Source: Martelella alba (GTDB lineage: Bacteria; Pseudomonadota; Gammaproteobacteria; Enterobacterales; Enterobacteriaceae). Taken from it: a DNA stretch of 64,000 nt. Both the position numbers and the translations under genes were made by a program. How positions within the stretch are numbered: the first letter of the stretch is position 1; every line of letters starts with the position of its first letter. Location of the stretch: assembly GCF_005217455.1 (NCBI RefSeq), contig NZ_SZPQ01000003.1, positions 1-64,000 of the forward strand, read 5' to 3'. Of the stretch, positions 17,512 through 24,869 are shown piece by piece. The notes beneath the pieces were generated by a model that was given only the letters and a program-made list of their open reading frames with translations, did not search any database and was not told the origin of the DNA.

Positions 17512-18474
17512 ATGGCCTGCTATGCCGTTTGCTTGTCCAATCGACCGGATACCCTCCATCAGGTATTCGGTCGGGGCCGTTTTGAACGCTTATCTTCCCT
17601 ATGCCGGCTGCATCCACGTATCCTGACCCAGGCCATGCTGGATCGGGAATTGCCGCTTCTGGCGCCGGTTGAGGCGATTTTCTCCAGTTGGGGCATGTTC
17701 CCTTTGAGTCCGCGTCAACTCGACAGCTTGCCGAACCTTAAGGCGGTGTTTTATGCCGCCGGCGCGACCGAAGCCTTCGCCGCGCCGTTCTTGGCGCGTG
17801 GGATCACGCTGGTCAGTGCCTGGCGCGCCAATGCGATTTCAGTGGCGGAGTTTTGCCTGGCGCAGATTTTGCTGGCCTGTAAAGGGTATTTTCGCAATCA
17901 ACGCGAGTACCGAACACCTGCGTCATTCGACATGCTTCATCGCTGTCATCCCGCTCCCGGCGCTTATGGCGAACGGGTGGCATTGCTGGGCCAAGGCGCC
18001 ATTGCCCGCGCGCTAACGGAATTGCTGCGTCCCTTCACGTTGGATGTGGTGGGAGTTCCCTCCCGGGTAGAACGACGAACCCTGTCTCTGGAAGACGCCT
18101 TCTCAACCGCGTTTGTGATAAGCAATCATTTGCCGAACCGGCCCGATAACATCGGCGTGCTGAACGGCCAATTATTTCGACGTATGCGTCCGGGCGCGGT
18201 GTTCATCAATACCGGCCGCGGGATGCAGGTCAACGAAAGTGAACTGATCGGCGTATTGCGCGAGCGGCCGGATCTTACCGCCCTATTGGATGTGACTAAA
18301 CCGGAGCCGCCTTGCGCTGCTTCGCCATTGTACTCATTGTCTAATATTCATCTGAGCAGTCATATCGCCGGCGCCTTGAACGATGAAACCCAGCGTCTGG
18401 CCGATTGTGTGTTGGATGAGTTTGTCCGTTGGCGGGAAGGAAAACCCCTGTGTCATCGCGTCGTCAACCGCTAA
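17512..18474 (+). CDS. D-isomer-specific 2-hydroxyacid dehydrogenase family
   Basis: A 320-residue NAD(P)-dependent oxidoreductase. The Rossmann region (ERVALLGQGAIARALTELL, about 150-170) and the catalytic trio (Arg in NTGRGMQV, Glu in TKPEPP, His in SSHIAGA) are present. I chose ATG 17512 because AAGGA sits nine bases ahead; upstream starts lack this. It lies in the same operon as the PTS and overlaps the HAD gene. It may reduce a keto acid derived from the released uronic acid, but that substrate is only inferred. Confidence 0.85.
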   Translation: MACYAVCLSNRPDTLHQVFGRGRFERLSSLCRLHPRILTQAMLDRELPLLAPVEAIFSSWGMFPLSPRQLDSLPNLKAVFYAAGATEAFAAPFLARGITLVSAWRANAISVAEFCLAQILLACKGYFRNQREYRTPASFDMLHRCHPAPGAYGERVALLGQGAIARALTELLRPFTLDVVGVPSRVERRTLSLEDAFSTAFVISNHLPNRPDNIGVLNGQLFRRMRPGAVFINTGRGMQVNESELIGVLRERPDLTALLDVTKPEPPCAASPLYSLSNIHLSSHIAGALNDETQRLADCVLDEFVRWREGKPLCHRVVNR

Positions 18475-19316
18475 CCGCGCCGTGTCTCACCAGGCGCGGT
18501 CGTCTACTGGTATTTGATTTGGACGGGACGGTGTTGACGCCGGAGAAAACCGTCACTCCCCGCTTTAAGGATGCGGTACGGCGGGCCGTCAGTCAGGACG
18601 TCGTCATCGCCTTGGCCTCCGGACGCTCGCTTTTGAGCGTACAGGGGGTGATGGCGCAGTTGCCATTGGGACGGGGGACGGGATATGCCATTGCCTGTAA
18701 CGGCGCTCTGTTGTGGCGTAGCCGACCGGAAAAGCTCCTGGTCAGCGACTGCCTGGAGCACCGAGACGTGCTGATTCTCAATGAACTTGGCCGACAACTG
18801 GGTTACGCCTGTTATCTCCTGGAGGAAAATCGCCTGCTGACGGGGTTTCCCGTCACGCCCGGCGCCGGCGGATACCGTTTCGCCAGCCTGCCGGTGGTGG
18901 GATTGCCTGAAGGATGGCAACGTGCGCCTCGCCGGCCGCCGAAAATGATGTTTATTGATACGGCGGAAAGGATTGATGCGCTGCCGGGGCTTATTCCGGC
19001 GCATCTCGCCGAAGCCTATCATTTTGTGCGCAGTGAGCCCAACTATTATGAAGTCATGAAGAAAGGCGTGCATAAAGGCTCTGCTTTACGGGGGCTGTCC
19101 AGGTTATTGGGTATTCCGGCCGAGGGAATCATTGCTGTCGGCGATGCGGATAATGACCGTGAAATGCTAAAATTCGCCGGTATGGGTGTCGCGATGGGCA
19201 ATGCGTCCGTGGCGATCAAATCGCTGGCTGATTGGGTGACTGATAGCAATGAGAACGATGGCGCGGCGAAAGTGCTGGAATTCCTGCTTGATAGACAATG
19301 GCGAATTGGCGTGTGA
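18450..19316 (+). CDS. Cof-type HAD-IIB sugar phosphatase
   Basis: This 288-residue protein has the four HAD motifs: nucleophile FDLDGTVL, Ser/Thr in ALASGRS, the Lys in MKKGVHKGSAL, and GDADNDREML. The cap is of the Cof/YidA type, whose members dephosphorylate small sugar phosphates. GTG 18450 is the likely start, with GGAAGG nine bases before. A TTG seven codons earlier is less good. The gene overlaps the dehydrogenase by 25 bases. In this operon it could remove phosphate left on the PTS product after GH88 action. Confidence 0.87.
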   Translation: MSSRRQPLTAPCLTRRGRLLVFDLDGTVLTPEKTVTPRFKDAVRRAVSQDVVIALASGRSLLSVQGVMAQLPLGRGTGYAIACNGALLWRSRPEKLLVSDCLEHRDVLILNELGRQLGYACYLLEENRLLTGFPVTPGAGGYRFASLPVVGLPEGWQRAPRRPPKMMFIDTAERIDALPGLIPAHLAEAYHFVRSEPNYYEVMKKGVHKGSALRGLSRLLGIPAEGIIAVGDADNDREMLKFAGMGVAMGNASVAIKSLADWVTDSNENDGAAKVLEFLLDRQWRIGV

Positions 19317-19453
19317 TTAAGTTCAAAATTAGTGTTCGTTAATTTATATCATTTTTTTAAACAGTAATAAATGACGCCATCATGTTGTCGTCAGTGTCTA
19401 AGGAAATAGACGCGCCCTCATCTAACCTGCTGTAAATAATGAATTTTATTTGT
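19317..19453. other. AT-rich upstream region of the porin gene
   Basis: The stretch from the HAD stop codon to the sigma-54 promoter is AT-rich. It contains an imperfect palindrome TGACG...CATG...CGTCA (about 19373-19394) and the GTGTCTA/TAGACGC pair listed separately. No gene and no clear terminator for the PTS operon are visible. Confidence 0.45.
19394..19413. promoter_or_regulatory. Putative activator site, porin gene
   Basis: GTGTCTA-N6-TAGACGC is an inverted repeat with six of seven pairs, about 70-85 bases before the expected transcription start of the sigma-54 promoter. Its outer flank CAGTGTC also occurs upstream of the GH43 gene in the same orientation relative to transcription. Confidence 0.4.
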
Positions 19454-19469
19454 TGGCACAAACCTTGCT
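19454..19469 (+). promoter_or_regulatory. Sigma-54 promoter of the porin gene
   Basis: TGGCACAAACCTTGCT matches the -24/-12 consensus, with GG at 19455-19456 and GC at 19467-19468 separated by exactly ten bases. The start would be near 19480, leaving a leader of about 170 nt before the porin ATG. Confidence 0.82.
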
Positions 19470-19649
19470 TTATAAAAATGATGCCATTACGCGCTTGGCT
19501 GATACATCCTCCCTATCGATAAAATAAGGAATACTGGATTGACTGATTAATTAAATATCCTTCGTACTTTATCAACGATGACACGGAATTATCAATTTCT
19601 GTGGATCCGTGATCATGCTAAATAAATTGAAAATATAGCGGAATACATC

Positions 19650-20348
19650 ATGAGAAAAATCGCTCTGCTGGCCGTGGGTTTGCCGCTGGCCTGCTATACA
19701 TTAAATGCTGTGGCGTCCGCCACCTGGATTGATAACCGTTATGCGCATACCTATGCCGCTGAAAAGAATCAGTATAAAATCGGTGCCGGGCATATTTTCG
19801 ATAATGGCGCCTACCTCTTGGTTTCATCATTGTACGATTTAGGGCAAGGGGGCGATCAATTTAAAAGTTCCTTCCAGGAATATGAAGGCGGTATCCCTGT
19901 GCCGTTAAGTGGCGGATGGAGTATCACACCCGGTGGCTTAACGGATATCAATAGCTCGGGAACAACGCTTTCGCCGTATATTAGTCTGGATTATAAGTTC
20001 AATCCAATTTTAAGTGTATCTACCCGTTATCGATATAATCATCAGACCCACAAAACAAGGGATTTGTCTAATGATATGGATTATAACGACAGCCATCAAA
20101 TAGACCTGTTTGTGAATTATCAGGCCACCAAAAAACTCTGGTTGCAATTTAATCCGGAATTTTTCATCAATACCAACGATTATCACGCCGCCAACGGTAA
20201 TCGAACCCATTGGGAACCCAGTATAGTCGCCCGTTATCGTATGAACCCGCATTGGATGCCTTATACGGAAGTCGCCTGGTTGGATCGCGATGCGAATCAT
20301 GATAACCAGGTGCGCATCCGTCTGGGCATCCGTTACTATTTGTTCTGA
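19650..20348 (+). CDS. KdgM-family oligosaccharide-specific porin
   Basis: The 232-residue product begins with a signal peptide (cleavage probably after AVAS-A near residue 24) and reads as alternating beta strands ending in IRLGIRYYLF. The terminal Phe is the outer-membrane sorting signal. It belongs to the KdgM/NanC family of 12-strand porins for acidic oligosaccharides such as oligogalacturonides. Scattered Arg, Lys and His residues would line an anion-selective pore. Adjacent sigma-54 control suggests it admits the substrate of the PTS. The exact sugar is not certain. Confidence 0.88.
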   Translation: MRKIALLAVGLPLACYTLNAVASATWIDNRYAHTYAAEKNQYKIGAGHIFDNGAYLLVSSLYDLGQGGDQFKSSFQEYEGGIPVPLSGGWSITPGGLTDINSSGTTLSPYISLDYKFNPILSVSTRYRYNHQTHKTRDLSNDMDYNDSHQIDLFVNYQATKKLWLQFNPEFFINTNDYHAANGNRTHWEPSIVARYRMNPHWMPYTEVAWLDRDANHDNQVRIRLGIRYYLF

Positions 20349-20359
20349 TTGAAGAGGAG

Positions 20360-20378
20360 GGCAGGCCTGACGCCTGCC
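20360..20378. terminator. Hairpin after the porin gene
   Basis: GGCAGGC-CTGAC-GCCTGCC is a perfect 7-bp stem 12 bases after the porin stop. There is no T tract, so Rho-independent termination is uncertain. Confidence 0.45.
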
Positions 20379-20388
20379 TGAGAAGACT

Positions 20389-20514
20389 ATGACAAAACAG
20401 GTCGCGTTATTACTCGCTCCCGGATTCGAAGAGGCGGAGGCGGTAATCATAACGGATATCTTACGCCGCCTCGATGTTACCGTTGCCACGGTGGGCTGCG
20501 CATATCCGGCATAG
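20389..20514 (+). pseudogene. Truncated DJ-1/PfpI-family gene start
   Basis: A 41-codon frame starts MTKQVALLLAPGFEEAEAVI and continues through DILRRLDVTVATVG, the typical N-terminus of DJ-1/PfpI proteins (normally about 180-200 residues). It then runs into a stop, and no continuation is visible in any frame before the GH43 gene. The catalytic Cys region is therefore missing, and this is a remnant. Confidence 0.75.
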
Positions 20515-20538
20515 GCTGGCGGTGTCGTTTTAATCCGT

Positions 20539-20561
20539 GCGGGGCAAGCCGTTTGCCCCGC
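20539..20561 (-). terminator. Terminator of the GH43 gene
   Basis: GCGGGGCAA-N5-TTGCCCCGC is a perfect 9-bp stem five bases beyond the GH43 stop. The following minus-strand sequence is ACGGATTAAAACG, so the U tract is poor, but the stem is very stable. Confidence 0.6.
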
Positions 20562-20565
20562 GCCG

Positions 20566-22086
20566 TTATAAAATGGTCACGGTGAAAGGGCCGAACTGGA
20601 TGGCGCCGGGTGAGTCGGAAATCGGCGAGGCCCCATAAAGGCCGATTTTAGCGCCAACCCATTTCCCGGCGCCGGCGGCGAAAGACGGGGCGAGCCACCG
20701 CCAGTCCTCATGAGGCGCGCGGTAACGAAAACGGCAGATACCGTCGTCGCCCACATCGCAAGCCAGCGCCAATGTCATCGGTTCATCCATTTCGCCGACA
20801 AGTCTTTCCTGTTCACACAAAGTGCCGTTGTCGCTCATCCAGCCCGAACGGAATATCAGCGCGCCGCGGTGGGCGTTTTGCCGTATCGTCAGCGCCGCAT
20901 AGCGCTCGCCGAACACCACCAGCCCGCCTTCGTCTCCCGGTCGGCGGAAATCCGCCCGGGCCTCACAGCACACCGTAAACCGGGCAGCGGGAAATTTCTG
21001 CAACAATAATTGCGGGGTGGCATACAATACGCCTTTCCCTTGGTATGTTCCCAATGGCTTACAACACAATGTCAAGCTTTCATGGCCTGGGATTATCCAG
21101 TCATCATGGGGATTGGCCTGCCATTGCCACTGTAACCCCGGATGGCCGTCGTTAAAATCGTCGCTGGTTTGTATCGCGCAGGGGGAACAGGGCAACGCCG
21201 GTAGCGCATGGTATAACACGGGCCGACCTTTACCCGGTTCGTCCGATACCTCGCCGGGCAACGGCCAACCGTCTTCCAGCCAGCGTAGCGGCTGAAGATG
21301 TACGACGCGGCCGTAAACGCCCTTATCCTGAAAATGCACGAACCACTGCTCGCCATTTTCCAGCGCCACCCAACCGCCTTGGTGCGGACCATTTATTGGC
21401 GTGTCGCTCTGATGCAGCACATCGCGGCTTTGCCAGGGACCTGCCAGATTTTTGGCCCGCAACACGGTTTGCCAGCCCCGTTTCACGCCGCCGGCCGGCG
21501 CGAAAATCCAATATTCCCCGGATCGTTTATAGAGTTTCGGCCCCTCCAGCGTGGGATGCGACAAGGTGCCATCGAAAATGATCCGGCCGCCGTCCAGCAA
21601 CCGCGAGGCATCAGGGGCCATTTCGATAAGCTGCAGTTTGTTCTTGATACCGCTGCGGCTATAGGCGAATGCATGCACAAGCCAGGCGCGGCCGTCATCG
21701 TCCCACAGCGGACAAGGATCGATCCAGCCGGCGGCCTGTATCAGGCAGTGCGGCTTGCTCCATTCCCCTAATGGATCGGTACTGTGACAGACAAAGATAC
21801 CTTCATCGGGCATACTGAAAAATATCCAGAAACGGCCGCCATGAAAACGGATACTGGGCGCCCAAATCCCCTTGCCGGGCTGTACGGTGTCATAGCTTTC
21901 CGCCGGTAGACGGGGAACGGCATAATTAACCAGCCGCCAATGCACCAGATCACGCGAGTGCAGTATTGGCAAGCCGGGAACATGGCTGAAACTGGATGCC
22001 ACCATCCAAAACGCGTCCTGGTGGCGGAGGATATCCGGGTCGGCGTAATCGGCATGGATAATGGGGTTGCGGTAAAATAGCGGCAT
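20566..22086 (-). CDS. GH43 glycosidase (beta-xylosidase/arabinofuranosidase-like)
   Basis: The 506-residue protein has the five-bladed beta-propeller of GH43 and a C-terminal beta-sandwich (about 310-506), as in subfamily 12-like enzymes. Catalytic candidates are base D16 (YADPDIL), pKa modulator D123 (GWIDPCPLW) and acid E181 (TLEGPKLYK). No signal peptide is seen, so it acts in the cytoplasm on imported oligosaccharides. It is divergent from, and near, the porin, and has its own sigma-54 promoter. It may trim xylose or arabinose from the imported sugar; the specificity is inferred from family only. The ribosome-binding site is weak. Confidence 0.87.
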   Translation of the reverse strand: MPLFYRNPIIHADYADPDILRHQDAFWMVASSFSHVPGLPILHSRDLVHWRLVNYAVPRLPAESYDTVQPGKGIWAPSIRFHGGRFWIFFSMPDEGIFVCHSTDPLGEWSKPHCLIQAAGWIDPCPLWDDDGRAWLVHAFAYSRSGIKNKLQLIEMAPDASRLLDGGRIIFDGTLSHPTLEGPKLYKRSGEYWIFAPAGGVKRGWQTVLRAKNLAGPWQSRDVLHQSDTPINGPHQGGWVALENGEQWFVHFQDKGVYGRVVHLQPLRWLEDGWPLPGEVSDEPGKGRPVLYHALPALPCSPCAIQTSDDFNDGHPGLQWQWQANPHDDWIIPGHESLTLCCKPLGTYQGKGVLYATPQLLLQKFPAARFTVCCEARADFRRPGDEGGLVVFGERYAALTIRQNAHRGALIFRSGWMSDNGTLCEQERLVGEMDEPMTLALACDVGDDGICRFRYRAPHEDWRWLAPSFAAGAGKWVGAKIGLYGASPISDSPGAIQFGPFTVTIL

Positions 22087-22123
22087 GGCATGATTCTCTG
22101 TTGTGTCTCATCCCGCCTTGTGT

Positions 22124-22139
22124 TGCAATTGTCGCGCCA
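22124..22139 (-). promoter_or_regulatory. Sigma-54 promoter of the GH43 gene
   Basis: Read on the minus strand, TGGCGCGACAATTGCA has GG-N10-GC spacing, with a single deviation from TGGCAC. Transcription would start near 22113, about 27 bases before the GH43 ATG. Confidence 0.75.
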
Positions 22140-22145
22140 GTTGGT

Positions 22146-22158
22146 TAACTTATTGTTT
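22146..22158. promoter_or_regulatory. IHF-like site, GH43 gene
   Basis: The same TAACTTATTGTTT as at 13546-13558 lies just upstream of the GH43 sigma-54 promoter. It fits the IHF consensus with one mismatch on the opposite strand. Confidence 0.4.
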
Positions 22159-22182
22159 TTAAATTTTTTATTTTCCGGTTTG

Positions 22183-22212
22183 GACACTGGCCCTTTCCGT
22201 CGACAGGGTGTC
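22183..22212. promoter_or_regulatory. Putative activator site, GH43 gene
   Basis: GACACTG and CAGGGTGTC form an imperfect inverted pair 70-100 bases before the GH43 transcription start. In the direction of transcription the near half reads CAGTGTC, as in the porin promoter region. Confidence 0.38.
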
Positions 22213-22322
22213 GCCACTTGGCGGGCCTGTAACTCTCGCCGAACCCTACCGGGTGGCGGGCTCGCCGCACCGTTTATGTCTTCTTATCGGAGAAGACCGC
22301 GAGGGGCTCCCGGATGAGGGCG

Positions 22323-22919
22323 CTAAAAAGATTGCCGCGCTTTGTATCGGGCCGCCTTATGGCGATTACCGCATACCGCCATGCTGCACCAGCGGCGGTG
22401 ATGCCCTTTGGTTCGGTCGTAAAACCACAGGACGCATCCCGGATGCTCGCACTGGCGCACGAGTTTGAAATCGCCGTTGACGAGCAAGTCTACCGTCGCC
22501 TCGCACAGCGGACGCAATATCTGATAAACGGACATATCCGCCGGTGCCCGGAAGGCGAACGGGGCCGAAGGCGTATCCCAAACAAGCTGGAGACGGGCGG
22601 GCGCCAGCCGCAGGTAATCGTTAAGCAACGTTGCATCGGCTTGCCGGTCCGCTTTGCGGCACATTATTAACGTTCGCGCATGTTCGCGCAGCGCCACCGC
22701 TTTTTGCACCAGTCCGTCAAGATCGGCCTGCGCTATCAGTTGGGCGTCGATAAGATTCGTCCTGGTCAGCCACCTGACGACCGCCTGCGCGTCGCGCCAG
22801 AATTCCCGCGGTTCGCCGCGCGCATCCCGACCGCCGGTGTTGAGCATATCAAGGGCGAGGCAATCGGCGATAAGCGGCGGCTCATCAACCAGGGCGGATG
22901 TCGTTTGGGGTATTTTCAT
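22323..22919 (-). CDS. CGNR zinc-finger protein
   Basis: The 198-residue protein has the N-terminal ABATE domain (about 10-130) and the C-terminal CGNR zinc finger, with cysteines in CEHPGCVLWFYDRTKG...WCSMAVCGNRHKA. The final CGNR is exact. Such proteins are presumed stress-related transcriptional regulators. It is upstream of the GapC-type gene's 3' end and reads toward the GH43 gene. No target is evident. Confidence 0.88.
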   Translation of the reverse strand: MKIPQTTSALVDEPPLIADCLALDMLNTGGRDARGEPREFWRDAQAVVRWLTRTNLIDAQLIAQADLDGLVQKAVALREHARTLIMCRKADRQADATLLNDYLRLAPARLQLVWDTPSAPFAFRAPADMSVYQILRPLCEATVDLLVNGDFKLVRQCEHPGCVLWFYDRTKGHHRRWCSMAVCGNRHKAARYKARQSF

Positions 22920-22996
22920 AAAACGACTGAACCTCGCGTAGACGTCGGTCCGGCGGTTTAGGCCGCAACCGGCTCAATGGTTAGACGGATATAAGC

Positions 22997-23021
22997 GGGG
23001 GCCGCTTGTCAGCCGGCCCCC
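22997..23021 (-). terminator. Terminator-like hairpin after gapC
   Basis: GGGGGCCG-N9-CGGCCCCC is a perfect 8-bp stem 20 bases beyond the GAPDH stop codon. The T tract is weak, but the stem is very stable. Confidence 0.6.
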
Positions 23022-23041
23022 GTGTATGGCGCGCCATCCTG

Positions 23042-24043
23042 TCAGAGCTTGGCGAATTTTTCCAGCGTTCTGACTAATTGCGTGACGAAACCGTATTCGT
23101 TGTCATACCAAGAGACGGTTTTTACCAATTGCAAATCGCCATGTTCAACCACTTCGGTTTGAGTGGCATCAAACAGCGAGCCGAATTCCATGCCGACGAT
23201 ATCCGATGAGACGATTTCTTCATCGGTATAACCGAACGAAGGATTATTGGTCGTGGCCTGTTTAATGTAGTGATTGACTTCGTCGGCGGTGACTTTTTTC
23301 TCCAGAACCGAAACCAGTTCAGTCACCGAACCGGTCAGAACGGGGATACGTTGCGCATGCCCTTTCAGTTTGCCGTTTAACGCCGGTATCACCAGTCCGA
23401 TGGCTTTAGCTGCGCCCGTCGTGTGGGGGATGATGTTCTGCGCGGCGGCGCGGGATGCCCGCAGATCCTTACCGCGCGGTCCATCCACCAGCGACTGGGT
23501 GCCGGTATAGGCGTGGATGGTGGTCATGGTGCCCGCTTTGATGCCGAAACCGTCTTGCAGAGCCTTGGCCATCGGCGCCAGGCAGTTGGTGGTGCAGGAC
23601 GCGACGGAAATGATATCGTCGCCGGCGCTCATTGTCTCGTCATTGACATTGAACACGATGGTTTTTAGGTCGCCGGCCGGGGCGGAAATCAACACCTTGG
23701 CGGCGCCGGCGTCAAGGTGCGCCTGGGATTTTTCCCGGGAAGTGTAAAAACCGGTACTCTCCACGACGATATCCACGCCCTGGCTTTGCCAGGGGATATT
23801 GCGGGCGTCTTTTTCCGCAAACACGGCAATCCTTTTCCCATTGACAATGATCGCGTTTTCATCGTACCCCACCGTCCCTTTGAAATCGCGATAACTGGAA
23901 TCATGCTTTAACAGGTAAGCCAGGACCTTGGGTTGGGTGAGGTCGTTGACGGCAACCACGTCCAACTGACTGCCGGTGTCCAACAACCGGCGCAAAACCA
24001 GGCGGCCGATACGGCCGAAACCATTGATACCGATCTTTTTCAT
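23042..24043 (-). CDS. gapC: Glyceraldehyde-3-phosphate dehydrogenase, GapC type
   Basis: The 333-residue enzyme oxidises glyceraldehyde-3-phosphate to 1,3-bisphosphoglycerate. It has the NAD site INGFGRIGR, the catalytic Cys in [10 protein letters not shown], and the phosphate-site stretches TIHAYTGTQ and [12 protein letters not shown]. It resembles E. coli GapC (a pseudogene in K-12) rather than the main enterobacterial GapA, for example in [22 protein letters not shown] 24043 is preferred: AGAGG lies seven bases before it, and it gives the E. coli GapC length. The main gapA should lie elsewhere, so this is probably a second isozyme. Confidence 0.93.
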   Translation of the reverse strand: MKKIGINGFGRIGRLVLRRLLDTGSQLDVVAVNDLTQPKVLAYLLKHDSSYRDFKGTVGYDENAIIVNGKRIAVFAEKDARNIPWQSQGVDIVVESTGFYTSREKSQAHLDAGAAKVLISAPAGDLKTIVFNVNDETMSAGDDIISVASCTTNCLAPMAKALQDGFGIKAGTMTTIHAYTGTQSLVDGPRGKDLRASRAAAQNIIPHTTGAAKAIGLVIPALNGKLKGHAQRIPVLTGSVTELVSVLEKKVTADEVNHYIKQATTNNPSFGYTDEEIVSSDIVGMEFGSLFDATQTEVVEHGDLQLVKTVSWYDNEYGFVTQLVRTLEKFAKL

Positions 24044-24064
24044 TTCCATACCTCTGTTGCAGGA

Positions 24065-24418
24065 TTAACGATCAAAGTCTCGGGTGGGGCAAAGATGTCG
24101 AGAATACGCCGGCCGATAGAGTCTCCATGGGTTTCCAAAGCAAAGTAGCCGGTATTCAGAAACTCCACGATGACATCCGGAGTATTGCCTCGATGGGCTT
24201 TTGCCCTCCGCTGGAATGAAGAATCCATCATGACTGCCCCAGATAACCAGCATTGTCGGGTGCCGCTGGCGGAAGTAAGCCTGAAAATCCGGGTAAAGTT
24301 CAAGATTATTGGCATCATCCAGGAAGAGATCCAACTGGATGTCCCGATTGCCGTCGCGCTTGGGCAAAGCACACCGGACGCAGGCCGGTCGGCGCATCGT
24401 AATCGAACCCATAAAGTA
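24065..24418 (-). pseudogene. Decayed alpha/beta-hydrolase gene
   Basis: Fragments of one hydrolase C-terminus are spread over two or three frames: YGFDYDAPTGLRPVCF, then RDGNRDIQLDLFLDD...YPDFQAYFRQRHPTMLVIWGSHDGFFIP, then NTPDVIVEFLNTGYFALETHGDSIG. The IWGxHDxFF acid-loop and the FxTGHFALE-like histidine loop identify the epoxide hydrolase/haloalkane dehalogenase-like family. At least one frameshift interrupts it, and the 5' part is missing beyond the ERIC fragment at 24419. It is not functional. Confidence 0.8.
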
Positions 24419-24450
24419 TATACTCTAAATAATTCAAGTTGCATCGCGGC
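24419..24450. repeat. ERIC fragment (one end, ~32 bp)
   Basis: TATACTCTAAATAATTCAAG and the following TTGCATCGCGGC are identical to the left end of the ERIC at 9759. The element then stops. It sits exactly at the 5' break of the decayed hydrolase. Confidence 0.85.
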
Positions 24451-24869
24451 TAACAACAAGAAACATCCGGCGGCTTCCGTGGCCCCGGTTCGCCTATAAA
24501 ACCCCTCAACGCCATCAGCCGCGCTAGCCTGATAAATCACGGATGAAGCAGGCAGGAGAATCATCATACATGCCTTTTTAACCATTGAAATGATGTTTTA
24601 ATGGTTAAATTACGCCACGGATCCTTGTTTGTCAATTGGCGTCTGGTCACAACGAATGAGAATAGTCTCACGAGAGAAACTGCGGACAACAGGCCTCAGG
24701 GGCGCTCTTATAACGTATTTGTCCGACATTCCATTTGACTGGATCTGCAATAGGTCAAGCGGCGGCGCAACGGCGGTAATCAAACGCCGCCAGCAGCAAA
24801 AAGGTGAACTGAAACATGACGGGCAGGGAACATGTTGGCGGTGCGGGTAAGGTTGTAATAGCCGTTAAA
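24451..24869. other. Intergenic region with decayed sequence
   Basis: No intact gene is visible. A 73-codon plus-strand frame at 24629 has poor composition. The region probably holds further remnants of the hydrolase and of another lost gene. The perfect inverted repeat at 24577-24609 is the only clear signal. Confidence 0.4.
24577..24609. promoter_or_regulatory. 10-bp perfect inverted repeat
   Basis: TTTAACCATT and AATGGTTAAA are separated by 13 bases. The AT-rich symmetric form resembles a repressor operator. It may be the leftover control region of the decayed hydrolase gene. Confidence 0.45.

Noticed and set aside
24040-24585. A 181-codon minus-strand frame as an intact gene
   Set aside because: Only its end looks like a hydrolase; the rest of that hydrolase is in another frame, and the frame runs through an ERIC fragment.
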